51,586 nucleotides of DNA. It comes from Methanoregula sp. UBA64 (GTDB taxonomy: Archaea > Halobacteriota > Methanomicrobia > Methanomicrobiales > Methanospirillaceae). The position numbers and the translations under genes were made by a program. Every line of letters begins with the position of its first letter. The stretch's first letter is position 1. Shown here in pieces: positions 8,150 through 16,589 of this stretch. The notes under the pieces are model-generated. The model was not told the origin of the DNA, searched no databases, and was given only the letters and a program-made list of their open reading frames with translations. The stretch spans positions 1 to 51,586 of the forward strand of contig NZ_DAQC01000009.1 of NCBI RefSeq assembly GCF_002502735.1, written 5' to 3'.

Positions 8150-8203
8150 AGACGAAAAAGAAAAAAGGTTTTTTTACTATCTGCCACGGTTCCCAAAGGG
8201 AAC
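8150..8203 (-). terminator. Probable mer terminator region
   Basis: Downstream of mer on the minus strand there is a hairpin GTTCCC-TTT-GGGAAC (8189-8203), followed at 8150-8173 by pyrimidine-rich T runs, the usual archaeal termination signal. On the plus strand the hairpin is also followed by TTTTT, so it could act in either direction. Confidence 0.5.
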
Positions 8204-8242
8204 TTTTTCGGCGGTATTCAAAAGCAGATAATTTAGATCTGC

Positions 8243-9229
8243 TTATACGACATACTTGCCGAGCAGGCGGATAGAGGTGGTCATGTCAGGACCGAGTGGT
8301 GAACCGAAGATGATCTGGGTAACGCCGGCCTTTGTAAGGTCTTCGCACTTTGCCTTGACCATTTCAGGGGTACCTGCAATGGTAAATGCGTCGATCTCCT
8401 TGTCGCCTACAAGTTCTCCAACGGTCTTGAAGTCGAACTTGCCGAGTGCTGCCTTGATCTTTGCCACGTTGTTGAGGTCAAGACCATGGCGGGTGAGCAG
8501 TGCTTCCGGAGAGCCGGCTGCAATGAATGCGGCCACGATCTTTGCTGCATTGCGTGCCTTCTTCTCGCTGCGGTCAATCGACATAGCGGTGTATGCACCG
8601 ACATCAAAGGTCTTCTTGCCGGCTGCATCGGATGCCTTCTTGATGATCGGGATCGCGATCTGGAAGTCCTTCGGGTTGGATGCGTTGATCAATGCACCGT
8701 CGCCGACCTTTCCGGCGAGCTCAAGAACCTTGGGGCCCTGTGCACCGATGTAGACCGGGATACCCTTCTTGCCGGGGAGCGTGACACCAGTCAGCTTTGC
8801 ACCATCGTAGTCGAAGAATTGCATGCCGGACTTGTTAACCTGTTCGCCGGCAACGAGCTTGCGGAACTGGACGACTGCCTCTTCGAGGCGGGCAACCGGC
8901 TTCTCTGCGTGGATAGCGATCTTTGGCAGGGTCGAGAGGTCGCCGGGGCCAATACCGAGCACTGCACGCCCGTCAGAGATTTCATTGAGGGTGCACATGA
9001 AGGATGCCATGGCGGCCGGGGTGTCGGTAAACGAATTCATGATACCCGGACCCATCTTCAGGGTGGTGGTCGCCTGTGCGACTGCGGCAAGGACGGGATA
9101 ACAGTGTCTGTTGTTGTAGTGGTTGGTGATCCATGCGAAGTCAATATCTTTGGATTCAGCAAGTTTGCAGAAGTTTACAACCTGCTTTACGTTGACATTT
9201 CCTGGTACAAATTCAATTCCATATGTCAA
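8243..9229 (-). CDS. mer: F420-dependent methylene-H4MPT reductase
   Basis: A 328-residue protein of the luciferase-like flavin/F420 monooxygenase fold, the usual Mer length. It reduces methylene- to methyl-tetrahydromethanopterin with F420H2, the step after Mtd. Family marks are the start MTYGIEFVPGN, FAWITNHYNNRHCYPVLAAV and MGPGIMNSFTDTPAAMAS. The start is a TTG at 9229 preceded by a good Shine-Dalgarno GAGGTGAA (9236-9243 on the plus numbering); no ATG fits the family N-terminus. It is monocistronic. Confidence 0.97.
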   Translation of the reverse strand: MTYGIEFVPGNVNVKQVVNFCKLAESKDIDFAWITNHYNNRHCYPVLAAVAQATTTLKMGPGIMNSFTDTPAAMASFMCTLNEISDGRAVLGIGPGDLSTLPKIAIHAEKPVARLEEAVVQFRKLVAGEQVNKSGMQFFDYDGAKLTGVTLPGKKGIPVYIGAQGPKVLELAGKVGDGALINASNPKDFQIAIPIIKKASDAAGKKTFDVGAYTAMSIDRSEKKARNAAKIVAAFIAAGSPEALLTRHGLDLNNVAKIKAALGKFDFKTVGELVGDKEIDAFTIAGTPEMVKAKCEDLTKAGVTQIIFGSPLGPDMTTSIRLLGKYVV

Positions 9230-9264
9230 GGCTTGTTCACCTCATGGAGTATTACCGTACACGC

Positions 9265-9288
9265 ATTTAAATAAATTATCATTTAAAT
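9265..9288 (-). promoter_or_regulatory. mer promoter with two ATTTAAAT boxes
   Basis: Two identical palindromic octamers, ATTTAAAT, lie at 9265-9272 and 9281-9288, 16 bases centre to centre. The one nearer the gene is placed to be the TATA box for mer; the second may be a duplicated TATA box or a binding site. The intervening bases are also AT-rich. Confidence 0.55.
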
Positions 9289-9593
9289 CTTGACGCAGGA
9301 GCCCCTCCGCACGAATTGGTGCCCGATTATTCGTTTTTGGGCCGGGCATAAATGAAAAAACCGGCAAATCCGGGATAAACGCAGGAAGAACCGGGGATTC
9401 AAAGACTGATTTTCGGGTTACGGGTTTTCAGGATAATGCTGATGGGTCCATGTCAAAATCTTTTTCTCGGGGTACCGGCCGGTACACATTTTTAGCGGAA
9501 GATATCCTATAAGATATTGAAGAACAGAGGAGAATATATACGGTAGATTATCAGGGTGGGAACCCGACTCGGGTTCCTGTGCGGGCGTGAAGG
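9289..9593. other. Intergenic region between mer and the FtsZ-like gene
   Basis: No gene is seen in these 305 bases. There is a plus-strand AT-rich promoter-like element (GAATATATACG, about 9531-9541). A perfect 7-bp hairpin, GGAACCC-GACTC-GGGTTCC, occupies 9559-9577 and ends 16 bases before the ATG at 9594, so it would be in the leader of the FtsZ-like mRNA. Confidence 0.5.
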
Positions 9594-11822
9594 ATGAGGA
9601 TACTTGCGATTGGCCTAGGAGGTGCCGGCTGCCGGATAGCGGATGCTCTCTATGCCAACGACCGCAAAAGCAGTAAGGTGACCTGCGTCCAGGCATTTGC
9701 AGTCGATACCGACAACGAAACGCTTGCCCGGTTATGGGCCCTGCCCGAACATGCAAGGATCGGGTTTGAGCCGCTGGACGCAGGCCTCTCGCCCGTAACC
9801 AGCACCACCAGGCAGTCCGGGGTCGATATCGGAGAGATCATGGCCCGTATCCAGAACCGGGAAGGCGAGGAACCCGATGCGATCCTGGTCTGCTGTGGTC
9901 TTGGCGGGAGCCTGACAGATGCTGTGCCCGGCCTGGTTACTGCCCTCAAAGGGTCAGTCACGGTACCGGTCTTTGGCCTCATTACCCTGCCCGCACTTGC
10001 CGAGGGCGAGAAACGATCGGCAAAGGCCGCCGATGATATCGAGCAGATCGCTCCTCTCCTTGACGGGACAATCCTTTTCGACAACGAAACATGGTTAAAA
10101 AAGATCGCCCGCCGCCGCGACCAGATCGTTGCCGATATGAACAACGATAAAGGCTTTTTAGGCCTTGGCAAGAATGCCCCGAAACTCACCCCGCAGGAAG
10201 TCACTGACCGCCTGCTCAACCAGAATATTATCCGCCGGATCAGCCTTATCCTGCGGGCCGGGGAGTTCCGGGCAGACGGGGGAATAGATCTTGCCGAAGT
10301 CGTGATGGATTCAAGCGAGGTGCTCAATACCCTCAAAGGCATGGGGTTTGTCGCTATAGGATATGCGGTCGAGCACCTCCGGCACAGTCCGCTGGCCTTC
10401 CTCTCAAAACTGCGCTCCACGGATAATTCCGAAGAACAGCGGAAGAGTGCCGAACGGATTATCGAACTGGCAAAACAGGCGATCTACCAGGAAGTTTCTG
10501 TCCCCTGCGACATGACCAGCGCTGCAAAGGCACTCATCCTCGTTGCCGGCCCCTCCCATGAGATCTCGATGAAAGGGTTCATGACGGTCCGTAAATGGAT
10601 CGACCGCAGTATCGCAGGCATGGAGACCCGGTCCGGGGATTATCCGGTCACAAACTCGAATTATGTTGCAATCATCGTTGTTTTGAGCGGCCTCCAGAAT
10701 GTCCCTCGTATCACTGAGATCCAGGAGATCCGCGACCAGTATCGGTACGGCTCCGTGCGGAGAGCGCCACCGGCCGGGTTCAGCCTGCCGCCCGAGACCC
10801 TCCGCGAGGCGTCCGCAGTGCTTCCGGAGTTCTATTCCGACTCGGGCAGCAGCGCTGCCCGGGACAATATGATCGCCATTCCCCGGGAAAGACCACAAAA
10901 ACAGCACTACGAACCGCAACAGGTACCGACGGAGCTGCCGGCGTACGAGGAAGTCCCGCTGCGCACCGCAAGACAGAGTGCGCCGGGAGGATATCCACAT
11001 GCAGCGCCGGCGACCCGGCCTGTTCAGGACCGCCAGAATGCAGGCACCTCCGGAAGGGAACTGCCTCAGCCCCGGTACCAGGATACCCGGGTAACTCACG
11101 AGGATGGCACATCCCGGGGAGTTTCCCCCAAACGGCCTTCATCACCTCCGGACACAAGTCGGACAAAAGAGCCGGAAGAGATCCTGACTCCTGCAGCAAG
11201 GAGCGGCAGAATCTCGAATCCCGAACGGATTGCATGGGATCTGCAGAAAAAACGGGAGCAGGCCCGGCATACCGCCGTACGCACGGAAAGTACGACCGTC
11301 AAACCACATCCACCGGTTCAGGAGGTTCAGGAAAAGAAGGTTATCCTTCGGAGATCCCCGGTAAAATCCTCCCCACAGGGATCCTCTGCCCTGTCCGATC
11401 CCGCAGAGAGAACAGAGAAGCGGACCATCATCAGGATACGAAAGAAAGAACCAAAAGCAGAAGAGCCCGTGGACTGGGACGAACCAAAAGAGTCCGCAGG
11501 TCCGATCCAGGAAGAACTCGAACCCCTCTCAGAACCGGATACCGGTATGCCTGTACCCATCGATGAAGATGTGATAACTGCCTCTAAAGAGAGGAAGGCT
11601 CCCTCGCATGACGATATGTTCCTTGGGAAAGCTATCACGAAAAAAGAGACCCTGCGGTCAAAAGACTCCGCGCTTCTCCATACGGATATCGGTACAAAAA
11701 AACCAAAACACGTCCCTGATGAAAACATCCAGGAAAGCCCCCAGGCAGAGCAAGAACCAAAAGGAAAAAAGCCCAGGAAACCCTCGGCGCATGGCGATGA
11801 TATTTCCTGGGTCAGCGATTGA
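9594..11822 (+). CDS. Divergent FtsZ/tubulin-superfamily GTPase with long disordered tail
   Basis: A 742-residue protein. Residues 1-380 or so follow the FtsZ fold: phosphate loop ILAIGLGGAG (3-12), VDTDN (38-41), a nucleotide-binding T4 loop reading CGLGGSLTDAVP (101-112) instead of the FtsZ/tubulin GGGTG(S/T)G, and a T7-like loop GGIDLAEVVMD (229-239) where FtsZ has NxDFxD. The remaining ~350 residues are rich in Pro, Arg, Glu and Lys and look disordered, with no membrane segment. Canonical archaeal FtsZ1/FtsZ2 and CetZ keep the T4 signature, so this is a separate, non-canonical member; GTP binding and polymerisation are unproven. The gene has its own promoter and converges with nrpR, overlapping it by 11 bases. 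Confidence 0.8.
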   Translation: MRILAIGLGGAGCRIADALYANDRKSSKVTCVQAFAVDTDNETLARLWALPEHARIGFEPLDAGLSPVTSTTRQSGVDIGEIMARIQNREGEEPDAILVCCGLGGSLTDAVPGLVTALKGSVTVPVFGLITLPALAEGEKRSAKAADDIEQIAPLLDGTILFDNETWLKKIARRRDQIVADMNNDKGFLGLGKNAPKLTPQEVTDRLLNQNIIRRISLILRAGEFRADGGIDLAEVVMDSSEVLNTLKGMGFVAIGYAVEHLRHSPLAFLSKLRSTDNSEEQRKSAERIIELAKQAIYQEVSVPCDMTSAAKALILVAGPSHEISMKGFMTVRKWIDRSIAGMETRSGDYPVTNSNYVAIIVVLSGLQNVPRITEIQEIRDQYRYGSVRRAPPAGFSLPPETLREASAVLPEFYSDSGSSAARDNMIAIPRERPQKQHYEPQQVPTELPAYEEVPLRTARQSAPGGYPHAAPATRPVQDRQNAGTSGRELPQPRYQDTRVTHEDGTSRGVSPKRPSSPPDTSRTKEPEEILTPAARSGRISNPERIAWDLQKKREQARHTAVRTESTTVKPHPPVQEVQEKKVILRRSPVKSSPQGSSALSDPAERTEKRTIIRIRKKEPKAEEPVDWDEPKESAGPIQEELEPLSEPDTGMPVPIDEDVITASKERKAPSHDDMFLGKAITKKETLRSKDSALLHTDIGTKKPKHVPDENIQESPQAEQEPKGKKPRKPSAHGDDISWVSD

Positions 11823-12765
11823 TATCGATCACTTTTGAAAGCGAGATATTCCCGGCGCCGATCTCCGTATGGATATCGAGACCCTGCTCGACACAGCTGC
11901 CGATATGGTTGAGACCGCTGTAGGCCACGATCGACAGCCGGTACGGATTATCCGGCAGATTGAACACCTGGTTTCCCATTGCCACCGGGAAGACAAAACC
12001 GCAGTCGTTCATCTGCTTTATTGTCAGTTCAACCTCGCTCTGGGCAGAACAGGGGACTTCCCGGACGTTTGCAAGGGCGATCCCGGTCCGGGTTTTCGTA
12101 AAGGCATTGATCGATGTCAGCCCCGAGGAGATAAAGAGTTCCAGCGGGTCGATGGTGGTTCCCCGGTACCCGATGAGATCGCGGAACCCCAACGGCTTGT
12201 TCTCTTCTATCTCAAGGCGCCCGCCATACGCCATCTCCACCGGGATCCCGTTTCTCTGGAAGACACCGTCCATCGTGATACTGCAGAGCGTGATCACGCC
12301 CACACATCCCGGGGGCACCCGGGGGTCGTGGTCGATAATACGGTACGAACTAAAAAAACCGCACCCCGCTTTTATCACCGCATCGAACCCTGCAAGCGCC
12401 AGATCGAGGCTCTCCTCCGGGACAATCGAGAGGTTGTAAGCAACATCGCCGGTCCCGGTCACAGGGTCAAAGGTGCTCCGGTAGGCCAGGCGTTCGAGTT
12501 TTGAGATGATAAATCCAATCCGGTTATCGACGAGGGCATGATCGGATTCCTGGAGCCCGGCTGGAGTCAGGAGCCGACCCTGGTTCCCGATCTTTTCGGT
12601 AAACCCCATCGAGTCCAGGTAACTGAGATAATACTGGACGGCCCGGTCGCTTAAAACAAAACCGCGGTCCGCCATCAGTTCGGAGAGCCGCTTTGCACCC
12701 ACCGGCTCCCGGTGCTCCTTTAAGATGCGCAGGATCTCGATATACTTCCTCTCGGTCCGGATCAT
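11812..12765 (-). CDS. nrpR: NrpR-type nitrogen-responsive transcriptional repressor
   Basis: A 317-residue protein with an N-terminal winged helix (residues 1-70, starting MIRTERKYIEILRILKEH) followed by one NrpR (DUF128) effector domain with CVGVITLCSITMDGVF and GIALANVREVPCSA. In methanogens NrpR represses nitrogen-assimilation genes and releases DNA when 2-oxoglutarate rises. It has a single effector domain; some lineages have two. It is translationally coupled to the upstream dUTPase-family gene (ATGA overlap at 12762-12765) and its 3' end overlaps the FtsZ-like gene. I saw no clear GGAA-N6-TTCC operator in the intergenic regions I examined. Confidence 0.9.
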   Translation of the reverse strand: MIRTERKYIEILRILKEHREPVGAKRLSELMADRGFVLSDRAVQYYLSYLDSMGFTEKIGNQGRLLTPAGLQESDHALVDNRIGFIISKLERLAYRSTFDPVTGTGDVAYNLSIVPEESLDLALAGFDAVIKAGCGFFSSYRIIDHDPRVPPGCVGVITLCSITMDGVFQRNGIPVEMAYGGRLEIEENKPLGFRDLIGYRGTTIDPLELFISSGLTSINAFTKTRTGIALANVREVPCSAQSEVELTIKQMNDCGFVFPVAMGNQVFNLPDNPYRLSIVAYSGLNHIGSCVEQGLDIHTEIGAGNISLSKVIDINR

Positions 12766-13205
12766 TTCCCTTTTGCCTCCATAACGCCGACACTGTCCTG
12801 GTACCGCCCGTTATACCGTTCCCCGCCGTTTCGAACCTCATGCAGGATCATCTGGACGATCCGGTCTGATGCATGCAGCTCGATATCCGCAGGTCCCATG
12901 TTGGTAAGACAGAGCGTCAGCTGTCCCCGAAATCCCGGGTCGACAAAACCCGCACCCATCAGCACTCCCCGCCGGCCAAACGATGACCTGCAGCGAAGGG
13001 TGCCTGCAACATCTGGCGGCAGTTCCACGTGTTCTTTGCTGGGCACAAGTGTGCAGGTACCCCGAAGAAGCCGGGTATCCTCTGCTGCACGGAGATCATA
13101 TGAAGCAGGCTGCTGGCATTCAGATGCATAGGGTTCGATGACCAGTTTTTCCTGTACGCTCTCGGTATGAATCCTGCGGATAATCTCCTGGGCAGACAGA
13201 ATCAT
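12762..13205 (-). CDS. dUTPase / dCTP deaminase family protein
   Basis: A 147-residue trimeric dUTPase-fold protein. Conserved motifs are QQPASYDLR (31-39), RSSFGRRG (73-80), GFVDPGFRG (86-94), SDRIVQMI (113-120) and a C-terminal arm RYNGRYQDSVG. It is shorter than typical dCTP deaminases (about 175-205 residues). The position that holds the catalytic Glu of dCTP deaminases (E in the TLE motif after DPGF) is Cys99 here. This favours a dUTPase over a deaminase, but the annotation dcd is common for such proteins. It would keep dUTP low and feed dUMP to thymidylate synthase (thyA at 19950). First gene of an operon with nrpR. Confidence 0.8.
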   Translation of the reverse strand: MILSAQEIIRRIHTESVQEKLVIEPYASECQQPASYDLRAAEDTRLLRGTCTLVPSKEHVELPPDVAGTLRCRSSFGRRGVLMGAGFVDPGFRGQLTLCLTNMGPADIELHASDRIVQMILHEVRNGGERYNGRYQDSVGVMEAKGK

Positions 13206-13262
13206 TCACTATTCTATCGGTAGAGAATACTTAATATCTTTTGATAGAGAAACGTTGGGGAA

Positions 13263-13334
13263 GGATCCATAGGGTAGAGGACATCCTCTTGGGCTTCGAA
13301 CCCAAGGACGCGGGTTCGATTCCCGCTGGGTCCG
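13263..13334 (+). tRNA. tRNA-Arg (anticodon TCG)
   Basis: A complete cloverleaf: acceptor GGATCCA with TGGGTCC, anticodon loop CTTCGAA giving TCG, T-arm GCGGG-TTCGATT-CCCGC, discriminator G. No encoded CCA and no intron. An AT-rich promoter element (ATACTTAATATC, about 13227-13238) lies at the expected distance, and a T-run follows (13339-13345). Confidence 0.96.
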
Positions 13335-13410
13335 CTGATTTTTTTAAAAATCACCGGTACAGATACCGGCTCTTTTATTATACCCAACCCGTCAGGAAAA
13401 AAAGAAAAGA

Positions 13411-14802
13411 TCAGATCTCGTCACGTCTTCCCGAGGAATGGTGAGCCGCTCTCCTGCCCACAATCCGGAGGATTAACACAATGACGATTATTACCAGGAT
13501 ACCCAGCCCGATCATGGTAAGGAAACCCAGGTCGAGGTTCTTCTCAAGCGTGATAGTCAGGGGGGACGTAGTATTCCCCACCGAAACGGTCTGCTGGACG
13601 GTCTTGGCACGGAACCCGTCAGCAGTCACGGTAATATTGTAGGGGGTGCCGTACACCAGCTGGGTATCCAGCTGCCCGCGGGTATCCGTGGTCCCTGCAG
13701 AAGCCCCGTTTAAGAGAACGGTGGCACCGGCAATATTCTTCTGGTCGGTGTCCTGGACATAGATCGTCTGGCTCACTGAGGATAGGGATAAGATCACGGG
13801 AAATTCGCTGGACTCGTTTACTATCGTGATCGTCTGGGTCACGGGCGAGTACCCGCTCTTCTTCACAACAATCGTATAACCCCCGGGAGTCATGCCCGAC
13901 AGCGTTGCACGACCAAAGGAATTGCTGGTTGCGACAACGGCGTTGTCGATCGAAACCTCAGCCCCGTTTACCGGCTGGTTATTCTTATCATAGATAAAGA
14001 CGAAGGCACCGACAGGCACCGATGTGAGCTCGACCGCATCGACAGCTTCGCTGGAGCTGATGGTCTTAAGCTGGTTAACCGTCTGGTAGCCATCTTTACT
14101 GATCGTGATGGAGAGCGATTTTCCTCGGCTCAGGGACGTAGTCAGGACTCCACGTGAATCCGTGGTTCCTAACAGCGCAGAATCCACGCTGATGCTCGCA
14201 CCGGGAACAGCCTTGTGCGTTGATTTGTCCGTTACCACAAACGAGTACTGGTTGCTCGACAACAGCCAGTATTGCACGTTCTGGTCTTTCGAGGCCATCT
14301 CGATGGTGTCGCTGCGGGGCTGGTAATTGGACGCGGAGATATTGAGGCCGTAATAGGTATAGGCGGTTGTTGCGAATGTTGCCGCACCGTTGGAATCGGA
14401 GGTCTTGGACTGCGATGAATTCCCCGACACCAGATCGAGAGTTGCCCCGGAGACCGGCTGGAGCGTATTGGAATCGTACAGCAGGACATTAAGAGTGAGA
14501 GTCCGTCTGACCAGGGTCACTGAAAGGGTAGTTACATTTCCACTCACGGTGTTCGACCAGTCGTCATAACCGTCAAGGGATACGCGCAGGGGGAGATCTC
14601 CCTGGCCGGACTGGAGCAGGAACTGGCCGGCATTGTTGGTCAAACCGACATTTGCACCGCTCAGGTAGACCGTGGCATGGGGAACGGTCGTGTTGTCGAT
14701 ACTGTCCTGCACCGTGATCAGCAGGTTCGTTGCCTGTACTGCGCCGCAGAGCATCCCAAGGCACAGCAGCACAAAAAGGAAACGAATTCGATGATTATAC
14801 AT
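13411..14802 (-). CDS. Surface protein with five carboxypeptidase-regulatory-like repeats
   Basis: A 463-residue protein with a signal peptide (FLFVLLCLGMLCGAVQA, ending near residue 24), five tandem Ig-like repeats of about 75-80 residues, and a C-terminal membrane helix (MIGLGILVIIVIVLILRIVG) followed by a short basic tail. Each repeat has the pattern G-A-x-V/L-x-L/V ... T-x-x-x-G ... GY/GF, as in VPGASISVDSALLGTTDSRG and VNGAEVSIDNAVVATSNSFG, which is typical of CarboxypepD_reg/PEGA-type domains. It should sit outside the cell, anchored at the membrane, perhaps as an adhesin or stalk near the S-layer. Ligand unknown. It lies just downstream of the AMP phosphorylase gene, 59 bases away. Confidence 0.75.
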   Translation of the reverse strand: MYNHRIRFLFVLLCLGMLCGAVQATNLLITVQDSIDNTTVPHATVYLSGANVGLTNNAGQFLLQSGQGDLPLRVSLDGYDDWSNTVSGNVTTLSVTLVRRTLTLNVLLYDSNTLQPVSGATLDLVSGNSSQSKTSDSNGAATFATTAYTYYGLNISASNYQPRSDTIEMASKDQNVQYWLLSSNQYSFVVTDKSTHKAVPGASISVDSALLGTTDSRGVLTTSLSRGKSLSITISKDGYQTVNQLKTISSSEAVDAVELTSVPVGAFVFIYDKNNQPVNGAEVSIDNAVVATSNSFGRATLSGMTPGGYTIVVKKSGYSPVTQTITIVNESSEFPVILSLSSVSQTIYVQDTDQKNIAGATVLLNGASAGTTDTRGQLDTQLVYGTPYNITVTADGFRAKTVQQTVSVGNTTSPLTITLEKNLDLGFLTMIGLGILVIIVIVLILRIVGRRAAHHSSGRRDEI

Positions 14803-14861
14803 ACTAAAATATCCTCCCTTGCTCGTATTTTATCCCATCGGTTCTTAAAGCCCGCTATTTT

Positions 14862-16388
14862 TTACAGTTCCGAAGGAGAGGGAACCCGGTCAAGGAGCAT
14901 CCCCTCGACAATCACCGGCATGAGGTGCCGTCCTTCCTCGATTGCTTTCTGGAGCCGCCATTCCCGGTCAGCATAGATCGTAAACAGGGGTTCGCCGGCC
15001 TTGATCAGTGTCCCCTTCTTTGCGTGGAGCAGGATCCCGGCACCCCGGTCGTGGGGGGCGCCGGCCATCCGGGCAAGCGTGATGAGGGAGGTATTGTTCA
15101 TCTCTATCACATAGCCGGATGCAGGGGAGTTTACCACGTACTCGCGATCCCCGGGCCGGATATCCCCGGACTTGACGTTGGGATCCCCTCCCTGGATCTC
15201 AATGATCTGCCGGAACTTTTCCAGGGCCTTTCCGTTCGAGAGGATCTCCTGTGCCATCTGGGCACCGGTTCCCCGGGCAGCCTTACCGGACATTTCAAGG
15301 GCGATCCCGGCAAGCGACACGCTCTTCTGGATAAATGAGTTCGGCTCGGATGCGCCCTCCAGAACGCGGAGTGCTTCCATGACCTCAAGGTTCGGCCCGA
15401 TGCTGTGCCCGACCGGGATATCCCCGTACGTCAGGGCACATTCCACCTTCATGCCCAGCCGTTCCCCGAGTTCGATGAACTCGCGGGCCAGTTTCCTGCC
15501 GTCCTGCATGGTGGGGACTTTGGTACGACTGCCCACCGGGATATCGATGACCACCAGGTTTGCACCGACTGCAAATTTTTTTGCCATGACACTTGCGAGC
15601 ATCTGGCCCCTGGCATCGATCTTAAACGGGTACTCCTGGATAATGATCCGGTCGTCCGCCGGGGCAATATTGGTCGCCCCTCCCCAGACAATGGTACCCC
15701 CGACCTTCTCGGTCATCTCCTGCACTTCGCGGGCAGAGAACTCAACATTCGCAAGAACTTCCATGAGGTCGGCGGTCCCGCCGGCCCCGGTGATCGCACG
15801 GGAACTGGTTTTGGGGATCTTGAGCCCGCTCGCTGCAATGATAGGTACGACGACAAGAGAGATCTTGTTGCCCGGCACACCGCCGATCGAATGCTTGTCG
15901 ACAATGGGCCGGGAGGCGAACTTGATCTGTTCCCCGGTCTCGACCATGGCACGGGTGAGGTGCTCCACTTCATCCATGTCAAGCGGATTGATGTAGGATG
16001 CCGTGATAAAAGCAGTCAGTTCCGCTGCCGAGATATCATCGTTGACCACATCTTTTATGATCGTCATGGTCTCGTCTTTGGTGAGCCGGCCGCCATCCAT
16101 CTTCTTCTTGATAAAATCCAGCGATGCCGGCCGATCGGCCTCGCGTATCTCTACTTCCTCGTCATCTGCAAGGTTCAGCCGTTCGTTGGTAATCCGGTAG
16201 ATCCCGGCATTTCCCTGGCCGGCAAGCGTGGATGTTGTCGTTACAACGGCGGTTGTGGCGATCCCGTTCTTCGGGTTAATCACCTGGACCCGGTCGCCAT
16301 CGAGAACGCCGATGTTCCGGGCATCGATGCGGTTGAGCAGCACGCCGCGCCGTGTTGCAATATCGAGGATCTTGATCTTGAATTTCAT
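14862..16388 (-). CDS. deoA: AMP phosphorylase
   Basis: A 508-residue member of the thymidine/AMP phosphorylase family, the length of archaeal AMP phosphorylase. It splits AMP (also CMP, UMP) with phosphate into base and ribose-1,5-bisphosphate, which archaea isomerise and feed to type III RuBisCO. Visible are an N-terminal archaeal extension (1-85), DKHSIGGVPGNKISLVVVPI around the phosphate-binding region, SSRAITGAGGTADLMEVLA, and a C-terminal barrel-sandwich domain with GAGILLHAKKG. The partner isomerase and RuBisCO genes are not in the window. Confidence 0.93.
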   Translation of the reverse strand: MKFKIKILDIATRRGVLLNRIDARNIGVLDGDRVQVINPKNGIATTAVVTTTSTLAGQGNAGIYRITNERLNLADDEEVEIREADRPASLDFIKKKMDGGRLTKDETMTIIKDVVNDDISAAELTAFITASYINPLDMDEVEHLTRAMVETGEQIKFASRPIVDKHSIGGVPGNKISLVVVPIIAASGLKIPKTSSRAITGAGGTADLMEVLANVEFSAREVQEMTEKVGGTIVWGGATNIAPADDRIIIQEYPFKIDARGQMLASVMAKKFAVGANLVVIDIPVGSRTKVPTMQDGRKLAREFIELGERLGMKVECALTYGDIPVGHSIGPNLEVMEALRVLEGASEPNSFIQKSVSLAGIALEMSGKAARGTGAQMAQEILSNGKALEKFRQIIEIQGGDPNVKSGDIRPGDREYVVNSPASGYVIEMNNTSLITLARMAGAPHDRGAGILLHAKKGTLIKAGEPLFTIYADREWRLQKAIEEGRHLMPVIVEGMLLDRVPSPSEL

Positions 16389-16589
16389 ACTAAAAACACC
16401 ATTTCCCGGGAAAGACCCGACCGTATAGAGAGGGTATGGATCGTTCAGGCTAAAAAAACGTCCGAAACCTGAAGGTAATAGAATACTATCACAAAATTTC
16501 CGCCGGTCACGGCAAAAACTATGGGGAGATCACGTGCCGTCGAAGGTAAAGAAGACGGAGCAATAAAAAAGAAAAATTTAGATTTTAGT

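Noticed and set aside
13241..13444. Plus-strand open frame across tRNA-Arg
   Set aside because: It contains the whole tRNA gene, so it is a chance frame.
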